Source: an uncultured Bacteroidia bacterium
GTDB lineage: Bacteria; Bacteroidota; Bacteroidia; Bacteroidales; F082
DNA length: 51,818 nucleotides
Direction: 5' to 3'
Assembly (NCBI GenBank): GCA_902770835.1
Contig: CACXUM010000018.1
Coordinates: 1 to 51,818 of the forward strand
Below the pieces are notes generated by a model. The model searched no databases and was not told the origin of the DNA. It was given only the letters and a program-made list of their open reading frames with translations. Positions 38,374-48,091 of the stretch are shown here, in pieces. A program made the translations under genes and the position numbers. Positions within the stretch are counted from its first letter, which is position 1; each line of letters opens with the position of its first letter.

Positions 38374-41300
38374 ACGGAACCATGAGAAAATACAACATAC
38401 TGAAGACGGCCCTTGGGCTTCTGGCCTTGCTGCTGGCACATCAAGGTATGGCGCAGCAAAACACCTACCAGTCGGTGTTGGGGCAGCACACTTGGTATCG
38501 CCTTTCCATCGCACGCGAGGGTGTCTATAAGTTGGATTACGCCACCTTTCAGGCTATGGGTGTCGACATGGATGCGCTGAAACCCAATCAGATTCGGCTT
38601 TTCGGGAATCCCTCGGGAGCCTTGCCGGAGAAGAACTCAGAAGCGCATTACGACGACCTGACGGAAATGGCCCTCTATGTGGAGGGTGCCGATGACGGCG
38701 TTTTCGATGCCGAAGATGCGGTGCTTTTCTACGGTCAGGAGCCGACGCGCTGGACCATGCTCAACGCGAACAACAACACCTACAAGCGTGAGCCGAATCC
38801 CTATTCCGACACCACCTATTATTATCTCTGCGTCGATAGCGGCGTGGAGGGCCAAAGGGTGGGAGAGAAGGCCTCGCTGTCCGTCGACGAAGCCACGGCG
38901 GTCATTGCCGACTTCCCCGATTTCTTTTGGCACGAAGTGGATTTGATTTCGCCCTATTCTTCGGGCTTGAACTGGTTGGACGCGGGTATCACCTTGGCCG
39001 ATTCTGCCCTTTCCATCCCATTCCACTTCCCGAATCTGGTGGCCAACAAGCCTGCCAAGGTGAAAGGGCAGGTGCTGAGCCATATCACCAAGAACGGCTC
39101 GATGAAATATACCGTCAGGGTGGGCGACAATATTTTGGTGAACAATGTGACCTTGCCCACCCAAGGGCGTTACGAATACGGGAAATTGGTTGATTTCGAC
39201 AAACAATGCTACCTGAGCACCGATTCGGCCCGCATTGATATTAGCATCGATGCCAACCCGCAGTCGACTTTCCACCTTGATTATGTGGAGGTTTACGCAT
39301 GGCGGCAGTTGAAGCGGGTGGGCGACATCTTCCCCTTCCGCCTGATGCCGTCGCAGTTTGGCAGCGGCGTGAGTGCCGTTTGGGTGCAAAACACCAACGC
39401 CGACTACTGGCTTTGGGAGGTCACCTCGCCGCTTTGCCCCGTGAGGCAAACGGGCGTGCTGAGTTCGAGCAATCTGGTGTTTGCCACCGACGAGGTTGCC
39501 GAGAAGCGGTATGTGCTGTTCAAGCCTTCTGCCGCGCTCAAGGTGGACTCGTGGAAGCCGATTCCCAACCAAAACCTTCATGCCATCGCCAATGCTGAGA
39601 TGCTGATTGTCAGTTCGCCGCTCTTTTTGGAGCAGGCGCAGGCCTTGGCTGACTATCACGCCCGAAAAGACGCAATGCAGTGCATGGTGGTGAACGTGGA
39701 GGAAATCTACAACGAGTTTGCAACCGGCACCCCCGACCCGTCGGGCATCCGCAATTTCGTCCGCATGGTGTATCAACGCAGCGAAGGCAACCTCAAGTAT
39801 CTGACCCTTTTCGGCAGGGCTTCTTTCGACTTTAGGGATCTTTTGGGCTACGGGAAGAACTTCGTGCCCACCTATCAGACGGCCTCTAACCCCTCGGTAA
39901 CTGACTTCTGCACCGACGATTTCTTTGGCCTGATGGACGACAACGAAGGCATCAAAAGCCGTGGCTATCTCGATTTGGGCATTGGCCGCCTGCCGGTTTC
40001 TACCGTGGCCGAGGCCCAAAACGTTGTGGAGAAGATTATCCGTTACGACGACCTCGCCGCAATGCACGGCGACTGGAAGGCCGACTTCCTTCTCGTTTCC
40101 GACGACGAGCAGGGCGACTATGTCGCACATAATGAGGAGTATGAACAGATGATGGAATCGTCGCACGTGTCGCTGACCTCGAAAAAAATCTATTCCGGGG
40201 TCTACGAACACGTCAATACCAATTCAGGCGTGGAAATCCCGGGGGCCAACGAAGACTTGATGCGCACCTTCCACAAAGGTATGTTGGGCATGGTTTACAC
40301 CGGACACGGCGGCGTCAGGGGCTTGACGGGCGAGAATGTTTTCACCAATGCCGACATCGCTGCCTTGGACAACAGCGACAGGCTGCCTTTCGTTTTCACG
40401 GCCACTTGCGAATTCTCGAAATACGACGACCCGCTGACGGTTTCGGCGGGCGAACACCTGTTCCTCAACCCCAACGGCGGCTCGGCGAATATGCTCACCA
40501 CGTGCAGGTCGACTGTCGGGAACCACAATGTCAGACTGGGCAAGGCCTTGATGAGCGTGCTATATCGCCGCGACCGCGAGGGCAAGCCCATGCGCTTCGG
40601 CGACATCGTGAGGATGGCCAAGGCCGACTCGAGCAACTATTCTTTCGATGAGAACCTGAACATCCGCTTTCTCTTCTTTGGCGACCCAGCCGTGCGCTTC
40701 GCCTTGCCTTATGAGCAGGTCGTGGCGCAGCGAATCAACGGCAAGGAAGTGGAAAACGAGGAAATCGCGCTCCACGCGATGAGCATGGTCACCCTTGAGG
40801 GCGAAATCCGTGGCATCGATGGCCGCCTCGATAGCGGGTTCAACGGCGAGGTGTGGGTGAGGCTCTTCGACAAGAAAACGAAAATGGTGGTGCCATGCAC
40901 CGGCACGACCAAGACGGTGTATTATCACAAGGATATGCTTTTCCGTGGGCAGGCCACCGTGAGGGATGGCAAATTCACCGTGTCGTTCCAAGTGCCAAAA
41001 GACATCATGACGGATAACGGCAAGGCGCGTTTCAGTTTCTATGCCTACGACGCCAACCGTGTCGTTGACGCGGTGGGCAAGTTCGACGGCTTCACCTTGG
41101 GCGGCACCGACCCCGCAGTTGTGGCCGACGACGAAGGCCCCACCATCAAGTTCTATTGGAACACGCCGGAGTTTGAAAACGGACAAACCGTGGAGCATCA
41201 GGGCGTGCTTTGCGCCGACCTTTACGACGCGCAAGGCATCTACCATTACGACTACAGCCTTGGGCGCGACATCATGCTCAATAGCAACCTCGCGGCCTAC

Positions 41301-41783
41301 AACAGTCTGGTGCTGAACGACCGCTACGAGCCGATACCCAACGACTTCAGGCGCGGCAAAATCAGCATCCCACTCAGCAACCTCGAGCCCGGCACCTACG
41401 AGTTCAGCCTGCGAGCATGGGACACGCAAGACAACGCCTCCGAAGCCTCGCTGTGGTTCGTCGTGGCCGACGACCTCTTCCTCTCGCAGGTGCGCAACTT
41501 CCCCAATCCCTTCTCCGACGAAACCCACATCACCCTCACCCACATTGGCGACGACGGCAATTTTGATGTCGACATCGAGATTTTCGATGTGCTGGGAAGG
41601 CCCGTGCAGCACCTCCAAAAACGGGTGACCTCCTCGAATGGCATCATCGAGCCTATCCTGTGGAACGGTTGCGGCTTTTCGGGAAGCCCCTTGCGCTCAG
41701 GCATTTACCTCTATCGCCTGACCTTGACTGACGAACAAGGCTACTTCCGCACCGTCAGCCAGCGCATGGTCATCCAACGCTGA
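38370..41783 (+). CDS. PorU-like C25 peptidase (copy 2, tandem paralogue)
   Basis: A 1,137-residue protein starting at ATG 38370 (MNGTMRKYNI; ATG 38382 is an alternative), overlapping the first copy by ATGA. It has a signal peptide ending near HQGMAQQ, and the C25 core has His646 (VYTGHGGVRG) and Cys680 (ATCEFSKYDD), so both catalytic residues are kept. The CTD (NFPNPFSDETHI, LRSGIYLYRLTLTDEQG) resembles that of copy 1. It shares the domain plan with copy 1 but differs in sequence throughout, so the duplication is old. It could be a second sortase with other cargo, or a surface protease. Confidence 0.85.
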   Translation: MNGTMRKYNILKTALGLLALLLAHQGMAQQNTYQSVLGQHTWYRLSIAREGVYKLDYATFQAMGVDMDALKPNQIRLFGNPSGALPEKNSEAHYDDLTEMALYVEGADDGVFDAEDAVLFYGQEPTRWTMLNANNNTYKREPNPYSDTTYYYLCVDSGVEGQRVGEKASLSVDEATAVIADFPDFFWHEVDLISPYSSGLNWLDAGITLADSALSIPFHFPNLVANKPAKVKGQVLSHITKNGSMKYTVRVGDNILVNNVTLPTQGRYEYGKLVDFDKQCYLSTDSARIDISIDANPQSTFHLDYVEVYAWRQLKRVGDIFPFRLMPSQFGSGVSAVWVQNTNADYWLWEVTSPLCPVRQTGVLSSSNLVFATDEVAEKRYVLFKPSAALKVDSWKPIPNQNLHAIANAEMLIVSSPLFLEQAQALADYHARKDAMQCMVVNVEEIYNEFATGTPDPSGIRNFVRMVYQRSEGNLKYLTLFGRASFDFRDLLGYGKNFVPTYQTASNPSVTDFCTDDFFGLMDDNEGIKSRGYLDLGIGRLPVSTVAEAQNVVEKIIRYDDLAAMHGDWKADFLLVSDDEQGDYVAHNEEYEQMMESSHVSLTSKKIYSGVYEHVNTNSGVEIPGANEDLMRTFHKGMLGMVYTGHGGVRGLTGENVFTNADIAALDNSDRLPFVFTATCEFSKYDDPLTVSAGEHLFLNPNGGSANMLTTCRSTVGNHNVRLGKALMSVLYRRDREGKPMRFGDIVRMAKADSSNYSFDENLNIRFLFFGDPAVRFALPYEQVVAQRINGKEVENEEIALHAMSMVTLEGEIRGIDGRLDSGFNGEVWVRLFDKKTKMVVPCTGTTKTVYYHKDMLFRGQATVRDGKFTVSFQVPKDIMTDNGKARFSFYAYDANRVVDAVGKFDGFTLGGTDPAVVADDEGPTIKFYWNTPEFENGQTVEHQGVLCADLYDAQGIYHYDYSLGRDIMLNSNLAAYNSLVLNDRYEPIPNDFRRGKISIPLSNLEPGTYEFSLRAWDTQDNASEASLWFVVADDLFLSQVRNFPNPFSDETHITLTHIGDDGNFDVDIEIFDVLGRPVQHLQKRVTSSNGIIEPILWNGCGFSGSPLRSGIYLYRLTLTDEQGYFRTVSQRMVIQR

Positions 41784-41830
41784 CAAAAAAAATTTTTCCA
41801 AACTATGCAATATGCCTTTTGAATCATCGT

Positions 41831-41838
41831 TATCTTTA
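41831..41838 (+). promoter_or_regulatory. Possible porV promoter
   Basis: TATCTTTA, one mismatch to TAnnTTTG, lies 24 bases ahead of the porV ATG in a 78-base AT-rich gap. porV may also be read from porU. Confidence 0.3.
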
Positions 41839-41861
41839 CAATTTTAAATACGAAAAAGGAT

Positions 41862-43106
41862 ATGAAAGTCAAAAAAATGTTACTTGCCGCATTGATTCTG
41901 TTTGCGGTCAATTCATTCGGACAAGGCTACATGGGCCAAGACTACAGCATCTCGCCCAATGTGATTACCACGGCAGTGCCGTTTGTTTCCATTGCTCCCG
42001 ATGCCCGTGGCGGCTCCATGGGCGACTGCGGCGTGGCTTCGGCGCCGGACGTGTATTCCATGCACTACAACCCGGCCAAGTATGTTTATCTTCAGGACAA
42101 ATTTGCCGCCGGCTTGGGCTATAGCCCTTGGCTGCGCAAGCTGACACCCGACATGAACCTTGCCTATCTCGCCCTCGCCTACAAGATTAACGACCGCTCG
42201 TCGGTGGCCGGTACGCTGCGCTATTTCAGTTGCGGCGAGATCGACTTCAGGGATGCCAACAACCAAGAGTTGCGCAAAGGCAGACCCAACGAGTGGGCCA
42301 TCGACGCCACCTATTCGCGTATGCTCGGCGATTACCTCTCCGGCGCCGTGGCAGGTCGCTTCATCTATTCCGACCTCACCCAAGGCGTGACCGACTATTC
42401 CCGTCCGGGCTGGTCGGTGGCGGCTGACGTCGGCGTCTACTACAAGCGCCAGGTGGAATGGTTCAGCAGCATGGATGCCGACTTCTCATGGGGCGTGGCC
42501 ATCAACAACATCGGCAGCAAGGTCAGTTACAACCAATCGTCAGACCGTCGCGACTTCATCCCGACCACGCTGCGTGCGGGTGCCGGACTGAAACTCGAAC
42601 TCGACGAGTACAACTCGTTGGCCTTCAATGTTGACTTCACCAAACTGCTGGTGCCCTCTCCTCCGGTCATTGCGGTCGACTCGATGGGCAATCCCTTGCA
42701 CAACGACGACGGCTCCTATAAGATTGCCTATGGTTACGACAACAACGTCTCCGTCGTTCAAGGCATGATCCAGTCGTTCTACGATGCTCCGGGATACGGT
42801 TGGAGCGAAACCCAGCAAAACTATGTCCACTATGGCACATTCCGCGAGGAACTCAGCGAGATTAATTTTGGCGTGGGTATCGAGTATTGGTACAACAACG
42901 TGTTTGCCGTGCGTGCCGGCTATTTCAACGAGTCGGCTTTGAAGGGCAACCGCAAGTATGTCACCGTTGGTGCAGCCTTGAAATACAACGTGTTTGGCCT
43001 CGATGTGTCGTACCTGATTCCCGTCAACGCCGTTGAGGGCAGCAATCCTTTGGAGAAGACCCTGCGCTTCAACCTGACCTACAGCATGGGCGGGAAGAAA
43101 GGCTAA
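41862..43106 (+). CDS. porV: T9SS outer-membrane shuttle protein PorV
   Basis: A 414-residue outer-membrane beta-barrel of the FadL-like family. After the signal peptide (MKVKKMLLAALILFAVNSFGQG) come SIAPDARGGSMGDCGVASAPD and SMHYNPAKY, hallmarks of PorV/LptO. The C-terminus ends in strands (ALKYNVFGLDVSYLIPVNA, RFNLTYSMGGKKG). PorV receives T9SS cargo through its CTD and delivers it to PorU. It is 78 bases downstream of the second porU copy and is followed by a terminator. Confidence 0.93.
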   Translation: MKVKKMLLAALILFAVNSFGQGYMGQDYSISPNVITTAVPFVSIAPDARGGSMGDCGVASAPDVYSMHYNPAKYVYLQDKFAAGLGYSPWLRKLTPDMNLAYLALAYKINDRSSVAGTLRYFSCGEIDFRDANNQELRKGRPNEWAIDATYSRMLGDYLSGAVAGRFIYSDLTQGVTDYSRPGWSVAADVGVYYKRQVEWFSSMDADFSWGVAINNIGSKVSYNQSSDRRDFIPTTLRAGAGLKLELDEYNSLAFNVDFTKLLVPSPPVIAVDSMGNPLHNDDGSYKIAYGYDNNVSVVQGMIQSFYDAPGYGWSETQQNYVHYGTFREELSEINFGVGIEYWYNNVFAVRAGYFNESALKGNRKYVTVGAALKYNVFGLDVSYLIPVNAVEGSNPLEKTLRFNLTYSMGGKKG

Positions 43107-43159
43107 GAAAAAAGAAAGAATTTGTATTCATTTGATGTTCATTATTATTTTGATGGAGG

Positions 43160-43180
43160 AGCGGCTTTCGGGCCGCTTTT
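43160..43180 (+). terminator. Terminator after porV
   Basis: AGCGGC (43160-43165) pairs with GCCGCT (43172-43177) around TTTCGG, followed by TTTTC. It closes the porU-porU2-porV unit. The remaining 100 bases to the next ATG (43283) are AT-rich; no certain promoter. Confidence 0.7.
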
Positions 43181-43282
43181 CTTGTTTTTGTGCCTTGGTG
43201 GTTTCCGTTATCCTAAATATACATTTATTTTATCCCGATAAGGTAATGTATTGGTTTTATTGGTAATCAAATTTGAAAAATC

Positions 43283-46200
43283 ATGTTCAAAAAATCTTTA
43301 CTCATCATGCTGCTGATGGCGATTTTCGCGCCTTGGGCGGCTGTGCAAAAAACATTGCCGTACAATTACGGGTTCGAGAACAACAATTTGGCTGGAGAAG
43401 GCTGGACTTTACAAAACTGCAAAGCAGGCACAGGCATCGTAAGTTCAACAAGTTATGGCTCGCCCCATACTGGTACTTATTATTTCCAGTTCCAGTATCA
43501 GGCCAATAGCAACCAATGGCTTGTTTCCCCTGAATTGCAAACCAGCACGAAAAACATTGTTCTTGAGTTCTATTATAGGAAATATTCAAGTGGTACCGAA
43601 TCATTCAAGGTCGGATATTCAACAACAACAGATGCCGATCAATTTATTTTTGGTGATGTGATAACATGTACTAACACTACATACCCAACTGAACCTAATT
43701 ATTCTAACACATTTCCTAATGGCACAAAATATATTGCCATAGCCTATGTCGCAGATGATCAATGGTATTTTAACATTGATGACATTTACATTGAAGAAGA
43801 ATCTGATTGCCCTAAACCCACAGATTTAACCGCCACCAACGTGACCAACAACTCCGCCACATTGGGCTGGACTTCAAATGCCGACAGTTGGAACCTCCAA
43901 TACAAGGCAGCAAGTGACGCTGATTGGACTTTGGTAAGCGGTGTAACCAATCCTTACACATTAAATGGTGTCCTTTCCGAAAAGACAACTTACTCTTTCC
44001 AAGTGCAACCTGTTTGTAGCGGCACTCCCGGCAACTACAGCAATACTGCCTCTTTCACCACCACCTGCAACCCGAAGAACCTGACCTACACGATGGGATT
44101 TGAGGCTTCCGAACAGACGGAATACAATGACTGGACAGTAGTTAGCAGTTCTTCTTCTACGGGAAGGAACACCTCAGCTAGAAAAACTGGTAATTATGGA
44201 TTTCAATTTATGTACCACACTTCCTCTCAATATCTGATTACACCTCCACTTAATGCAACAACGGGAGTACATATTGAGTTTTATTATATGAACAATACTA
44301 GTTCGTACACAGCTACATCTTTTAAAGTAGGGTATTCAACTACCACAAACGAAACTTCCGCTTTCACTTGGGAAGAATCAACAACTGCATCTGCTTCTTG
44401 GGAACTTTACAGCAAAACCTTCAATGCTGATGCAAAGTATATTGCCATCCAATACGAGCCTGTAGCAAGCGGCAATTACAGATACCTCTACATAGACGAC
44501 ATCATCCTCGAAGCCCCTGCAGCCTGCGAAAAGCCTTCAGGAATGACTGCCACAGCAAATGCCGAAGACCCCGTTCATAAAGCCGACTTGACTTGGACTG
44601 CTGGCGGTGAAGAAACCTCATGGGACATCATTTACAACGCCAATGCCGATTTCGACCCTTCAACAGAAGGCATGCTCGTCGCCAATGTTTCTAATAATCC
44701 TTATACCCTCGAAGGCTTGACTGGCGGCATCACTTACTATGCCTATGTGCGCGGACATTGCCCTAATGGTTCAAATGTAAGCAATTGGAGCACAGTGGCT
44801 TGCCAATTCAATACACAAAACGGTTGCGTTACGCCTACTGGCTTAACAGCAACTGCCATCCCTGGCGGTTTCAATTTGACTTGGGAGGATGGTGGCAATA
44901 CATCTGGCTCATGGCAGGTTGCATATAACACGAGTTATGGCCAAACACCACCCGCCAACAGCACCATAGTTGACGTTACAATCAATCCTTATACTTTAAC
45001 CGGACTTGGTTACGGCACATACTATTATATTTGGGTCCGCACCATTTGCGAAAACAACGACGGAACAAGTTCATGGTCTTCTTATCAGTATAAACAAACT
45101 TTAGTTCAATTCCCTGCCCCGACAATTGCCAGCACTTCAGCCACTCCCGATGGTGCCGTGGTGACATGGAACAAGGGCTACGAAGAGACCCAATGGCAGA
45201 TCCAATTAGGTGTATATGAGAATTACAGTTGGACTTATACTTTGGTTGACGGAATATTAGATGCCCAAACCTACACTTTCACTGAACTTGCAGAGCAAAC
45301 ATCCTACAGAGTTCAAGTAAGAGCCTACATCGATGCCGAACATCAAAGCGCATGGAGCAATTATGGCAACTTCACCACCTTGGCTTCTTGCCCGAAACCC
45401 ACCAATCTGACCTACTCCGACCTCACCGCTAATTCGGTTGTTCTTGATTGGACGATTGGCTACGATGAGACCGCTTGGAACATCCAATACAAGGCCAACG
45501 GCGCTGCCGATTGGACGCTGATTAATGGCATTACCGACAAGCCTTACACCATGACCGTGGAGGATGCCACTACCTATCAAGTGCAGATTCAAAACGCCTG
45601 TGGAAGCGATTGGAGCAACACCATCACCTTCACAACACCTTGCTTGCCGAATAGCACATTCCCGTTTGAAGAAGACTTTAACGATCTTACAGTGGCCAAT
45701 TCAATCCCAAGTTGCTGGGATAACGCCACTGGCAACACTTCAGATAGTTATAAATGGGGATATAAAACTGGGTCAGGAAATGGATCTACTGTTACGAATG
45801 GTCATAACGGAACCAAATGTATACGTTTTGAATCATATTACAATTCGGCTGGAAATTACAATGACTTGAAGACTCCCGTAATGAATTTCCCCGCAGGGAA
45901 AATAATGGTTTTGGGTTTCTGGTGGAAGAATCCTGCTGGTGGCGATTTCTCTGTCTACATCTCTACTGATGGCGGCGCAACCTATACTACAGCTTTGAAG
46001 TCCGGCATGACTGGTCAATCAGAATGGAAAGAGGAAGAAATTGAACTTACAGATTATGTTGGTGCAGAGAACGTGGTTGTCGTATTCAAAGGAACATCAA
46101 ATTGCGGCAATGGCAATGCCTTCATCTACCTTGACGATGTCACCATTAGCGAGAAGAGCGACTGCGCCAAGCCGAAAGACCTTGCCGTCAGTTCATTCGA

Positions 46201-48091
46201 CAATCACAGCGCGACCTTGAGTTGGGATGCCAACGGTAGCGAAAGTCCTTGGCAAGTGGCTTACAGCACCACCGAGAACTTCGATCTCACCGATGCGACT
46301 GCTTACAGCGTTGCAGAAGCTACCACCAATCCTTTCACTTTGAGTGGCTTGACCAACTTCACCACCTACTATGTGCGCGTCCGTACCAAGTGTGGCGAAA
46401 TCTCATACAGCGACTGGAACAACAACGGTTACCAGACTTTCACAACAACGGCAACCTATACCGCTCCTACCAATGTCGCATACAGCAACGTGGGCGATAC
46501 CGAAGCCACCATTTCGTGGACCAAGGGCGACAACGAAGAGGACAACGATGATTACACCGTGTGGTACAAGACGGGCGACACCGAACTCACACAAGATGTT
46601 GAGAACGCCACTTCGGTAACTCTGACCGGCCTCACCGCTGGCAGCAACTATGAAGTGAAAGTGCGTGCCAAGAAGGGTGACGACTTTAGCGCATGGTCAA
46701 GCAGCGTGGAATTCCAGACGGCTTTCTGCGCTTCTGCAGACCAATGCAATATCCACTTTGAATTAACAGATTCCGCCAATGATGGATGGAATGGTGCTTA
46801 TATCAAGGTTGTTTACAAAACCACAAACATTGATATTGCTCATTTGACATTTACAAGTGGTTCAAGTTATTCTGGCGATTTAGCCCTTTGCAATGAATCA
46901 GAATACGATTTTGTATGGGTCAAAGGTGGCTATTTCGATTATGAATGTGGATTCACCATTCGTGATGTCAACAACGAAATTATTCTTGAGCACGCATCAG
47001 GTACTGCTCCTACAGACGGTGCTACATTGTTAAACTACACCATGGACTGCACCGTTGAGACCTGCACCAGACCTTCAGACCTCACTGCCACTGCCGTTCA
47101 TCCCAATTCGGTTGAATTGAGCTGGACCGAAAACGGTACAGCCGAAGCATGGCAGATTGCCTACAGCACCGAATCATTCGATCCTAATGCTGCCAATTTC
47201 GACCTCGCAACAGTTTCAGTTGAAGAAGCCAACAGCAATCCGTTTGAACTGGAAGGCCTCGACAACAGCCAAACCTACTATGCATACGTCCGTGCCGTTT
47301 GCGGTGCTAATGACAATAGCAAATGGAGCACTACAGCTTGCGAATTCACCACACAATCTGCTTGCCCTGCTCCTACCGATGTGCATCTCGTCAGCCGTCC
47401 GGCCAGCAACCAACTTGCCATAGGTTGGACCGCAGGCTACGAAGAAACCAATTGGAACTTCTATTATAGAGTGGCTGGTGCTGAAGAATGGAGCGAACCC
47501 GTTGCTGTTGCTACTACAGCTACTTACACAATCACAGGCGAACTTTCAACCGCTTACGAAGTGAAGGTGGCAGCCGTCTGCGGCGAAAATGAAGGTGAAG
47601 CATCGGAGGTTGTCACCTTTAGCACACCTACTAATGTCACGGTAGCTGTTCCGTTTAATGAGGGCTTCAATAGCACTTCATGCCCAGAAGGCTGGACAAT
47701 TATCAAAAATCTCTCAACCAATACTACATGGGATTTTGCCGATAACGAAGCCAAAACTACTTGGCGTGCAGATGACGGTATTTATTTGATTACTCCTTTG
47801 CTTTATCTTGATGACAAGATGCCTCAACTATCATTCAGCCAAAGAAAGTACAAGTATGGTAGTTATACAGGTGATGCAGCCATTTCTGTGATGATTTCTA
47901 CAACTGGAACTGCGGCAGAAGATTTTACAGAAGTATGGACTGGATCTACAAGTGAACTTTCTACAACGGCATCCAATAAGACCGTGTTCTTGTCAAATTA
48001 TGTCAATAATAGCGTTTATATCGCTTTCAAATACAAGACAAATAACTTGGCAAGTTACAGATGGTATCAGCAATGTTGCTATTACCATTGA
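43283..48091 (+). CDS. Large FN3/jelly-roll surface adhesin, 5' part (frameshifted)
   Basis: A 1,602-codon ORF. It has a signal peptide (MFKKSLLIMLLMAIFAPWAA) then alternating domains: four choice-of-anchor-J-like jelly rolls (beginning GFENNNLAGEGW, GFEASEQTEYNDW, FEEDFNDLTVANSIPSCW and FNEGFNSTSCPEGW) and about nine fibronectin type III repeats (starts such as CPKPTDLTATNV, CTRPSDLTATAV). The reading frame is lost in the last jelly roll at 48065-48068: it ends with the foreign tail QQCCYYH, while the next frame continues the domain. The intact gene would run to 49478 and carry a T9SS tail. It is likely a cell-surface adhesin or glycan-binding protein; ligand unknown. Confidence 0.85.
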   Translation: MFKKSLLIMLLMAIFAPWAAVQKTLPYNYGFENNNLAGEGWTLQNCKAGTGIVSSTSYGSPHTGTYYFQFQYQANSNQWLVSPELQTSTKNIVLEFYYRKYSSGTESFKVGYSTTTDADQFIFGDVITCTNTTYPTEPNYSNTFPNGTKYIAIAYVADDQWYFNIDDIYIEEESDCPKPTDLTATNVTNNSATLGWTSNADSWNLQYKAASDADWTLVSGVTNPYTLNGVLSEKTTYSFQVQPVCSGTPGNYSNTASFTTTCNPKNLTYTMGFEASEQTEYNDWTVVSSSSSTGRNTSARKTGNYGFQFMYHTSSQYLITPPLNATTGVHIEFYYMNNTSSYTATSFKVGYSTTTNETSAFTWEESTTASASWELYSKTFNADAKYIAIQYEPVASGNYRYLYIDDIILEAPAACEKPSGMTATANAEDPVHKADLTWTAGGEETSWDIIYNANADFDPSTEGMLVANVSNNPYTLEGLTGGITYYAYVRGHCPNGSNVSNWSTVACQFNTQNGCVTPTGLTATAIPGGFNLTWEDGGNTSGSWQVAYNTSYGQTPPANSTIVDVTINPYTLTGLGYGTYYYIWVRTICENNDGTSSWSSYQYKQTLVQFPAPTIASTSATPDGAVVTWNKGYEETQWQIQLGVYENYSWTYTLVDGILDAQTYTFTELAEQTSYRVQVRAYIDAEHQSAWSNYGNFTTLASCPKPTNLTYSDLTANSVVLDWTIGYDETAWNIQYKANGAADWTLINGITDKPYTMTVEDATTYQVQIQNACGSDWSNTITFTTPCLPNSTFPFEEDFNDLTVANSIPSCWDNATGNTSDSYKWGYKTGSGNGSTVTNGHNGTKCIRFESYYNSAGNYNDLKTPVMNFPAGKIMVLGFWWKNPAGGDFSVYISTDGGATYTTALKSGMTGQSEWKEEEIELTDYVGAENVVVVFKGTSNCGNGNAFIYLDDVTISEKSDCAKPKDLAVSSFDNHSATLSWDANGSESPWQVAYSTTENFDLTDATAYSVAEATTNPFTLSGLTNFTTYYVRVRTKCGEISYSDWNNNGYQTFTTTATYTAPTNVAYSNVGDTEATISWTKGDNEEDNDDYTVWYKTGDTELTQDVENATSVTLTGLTAGSNYEVKVRAKKGDDFSAWSSSVEFQTAFCASADQCNIHFELTDSANDGWNGAYIKVVYKTTNIDIAHLTFTSGSSYSGDLALCNESEYDFVWVKGGYFDYECGFTIRDVNNEIILEHASGTAPTDGATLLNYTMDCTVETCTRPSDLTATAVHPNSVELSWTENGTAEAWQIAYSTESFDPNAANFDLATVSVEEANSNPFELEGLDNSQTYYAYVRAVCGANDNSKWSTTACEFTTQSACPAPTDVHLVSRPASNQLAIGWTAGYEETNWNFYYRVAGAEEWSEPVAVATTATYTITGELSTAYEVKVAAVCGENEGEASEVVTFSTPTNVTVAVPFNEGFNSTSCPEGWTIIKNLSTNTTWDFADNEAKTTWRADDGIYLITPLLYLDDKMPQLSFSQRKYKYGSYTGDAAISVMISTTGTAAEDFTEVWTGSTSELSTTASNKTVFLSNYVNNSVYIAFKYKTNNLASYRWYQQCCYYH

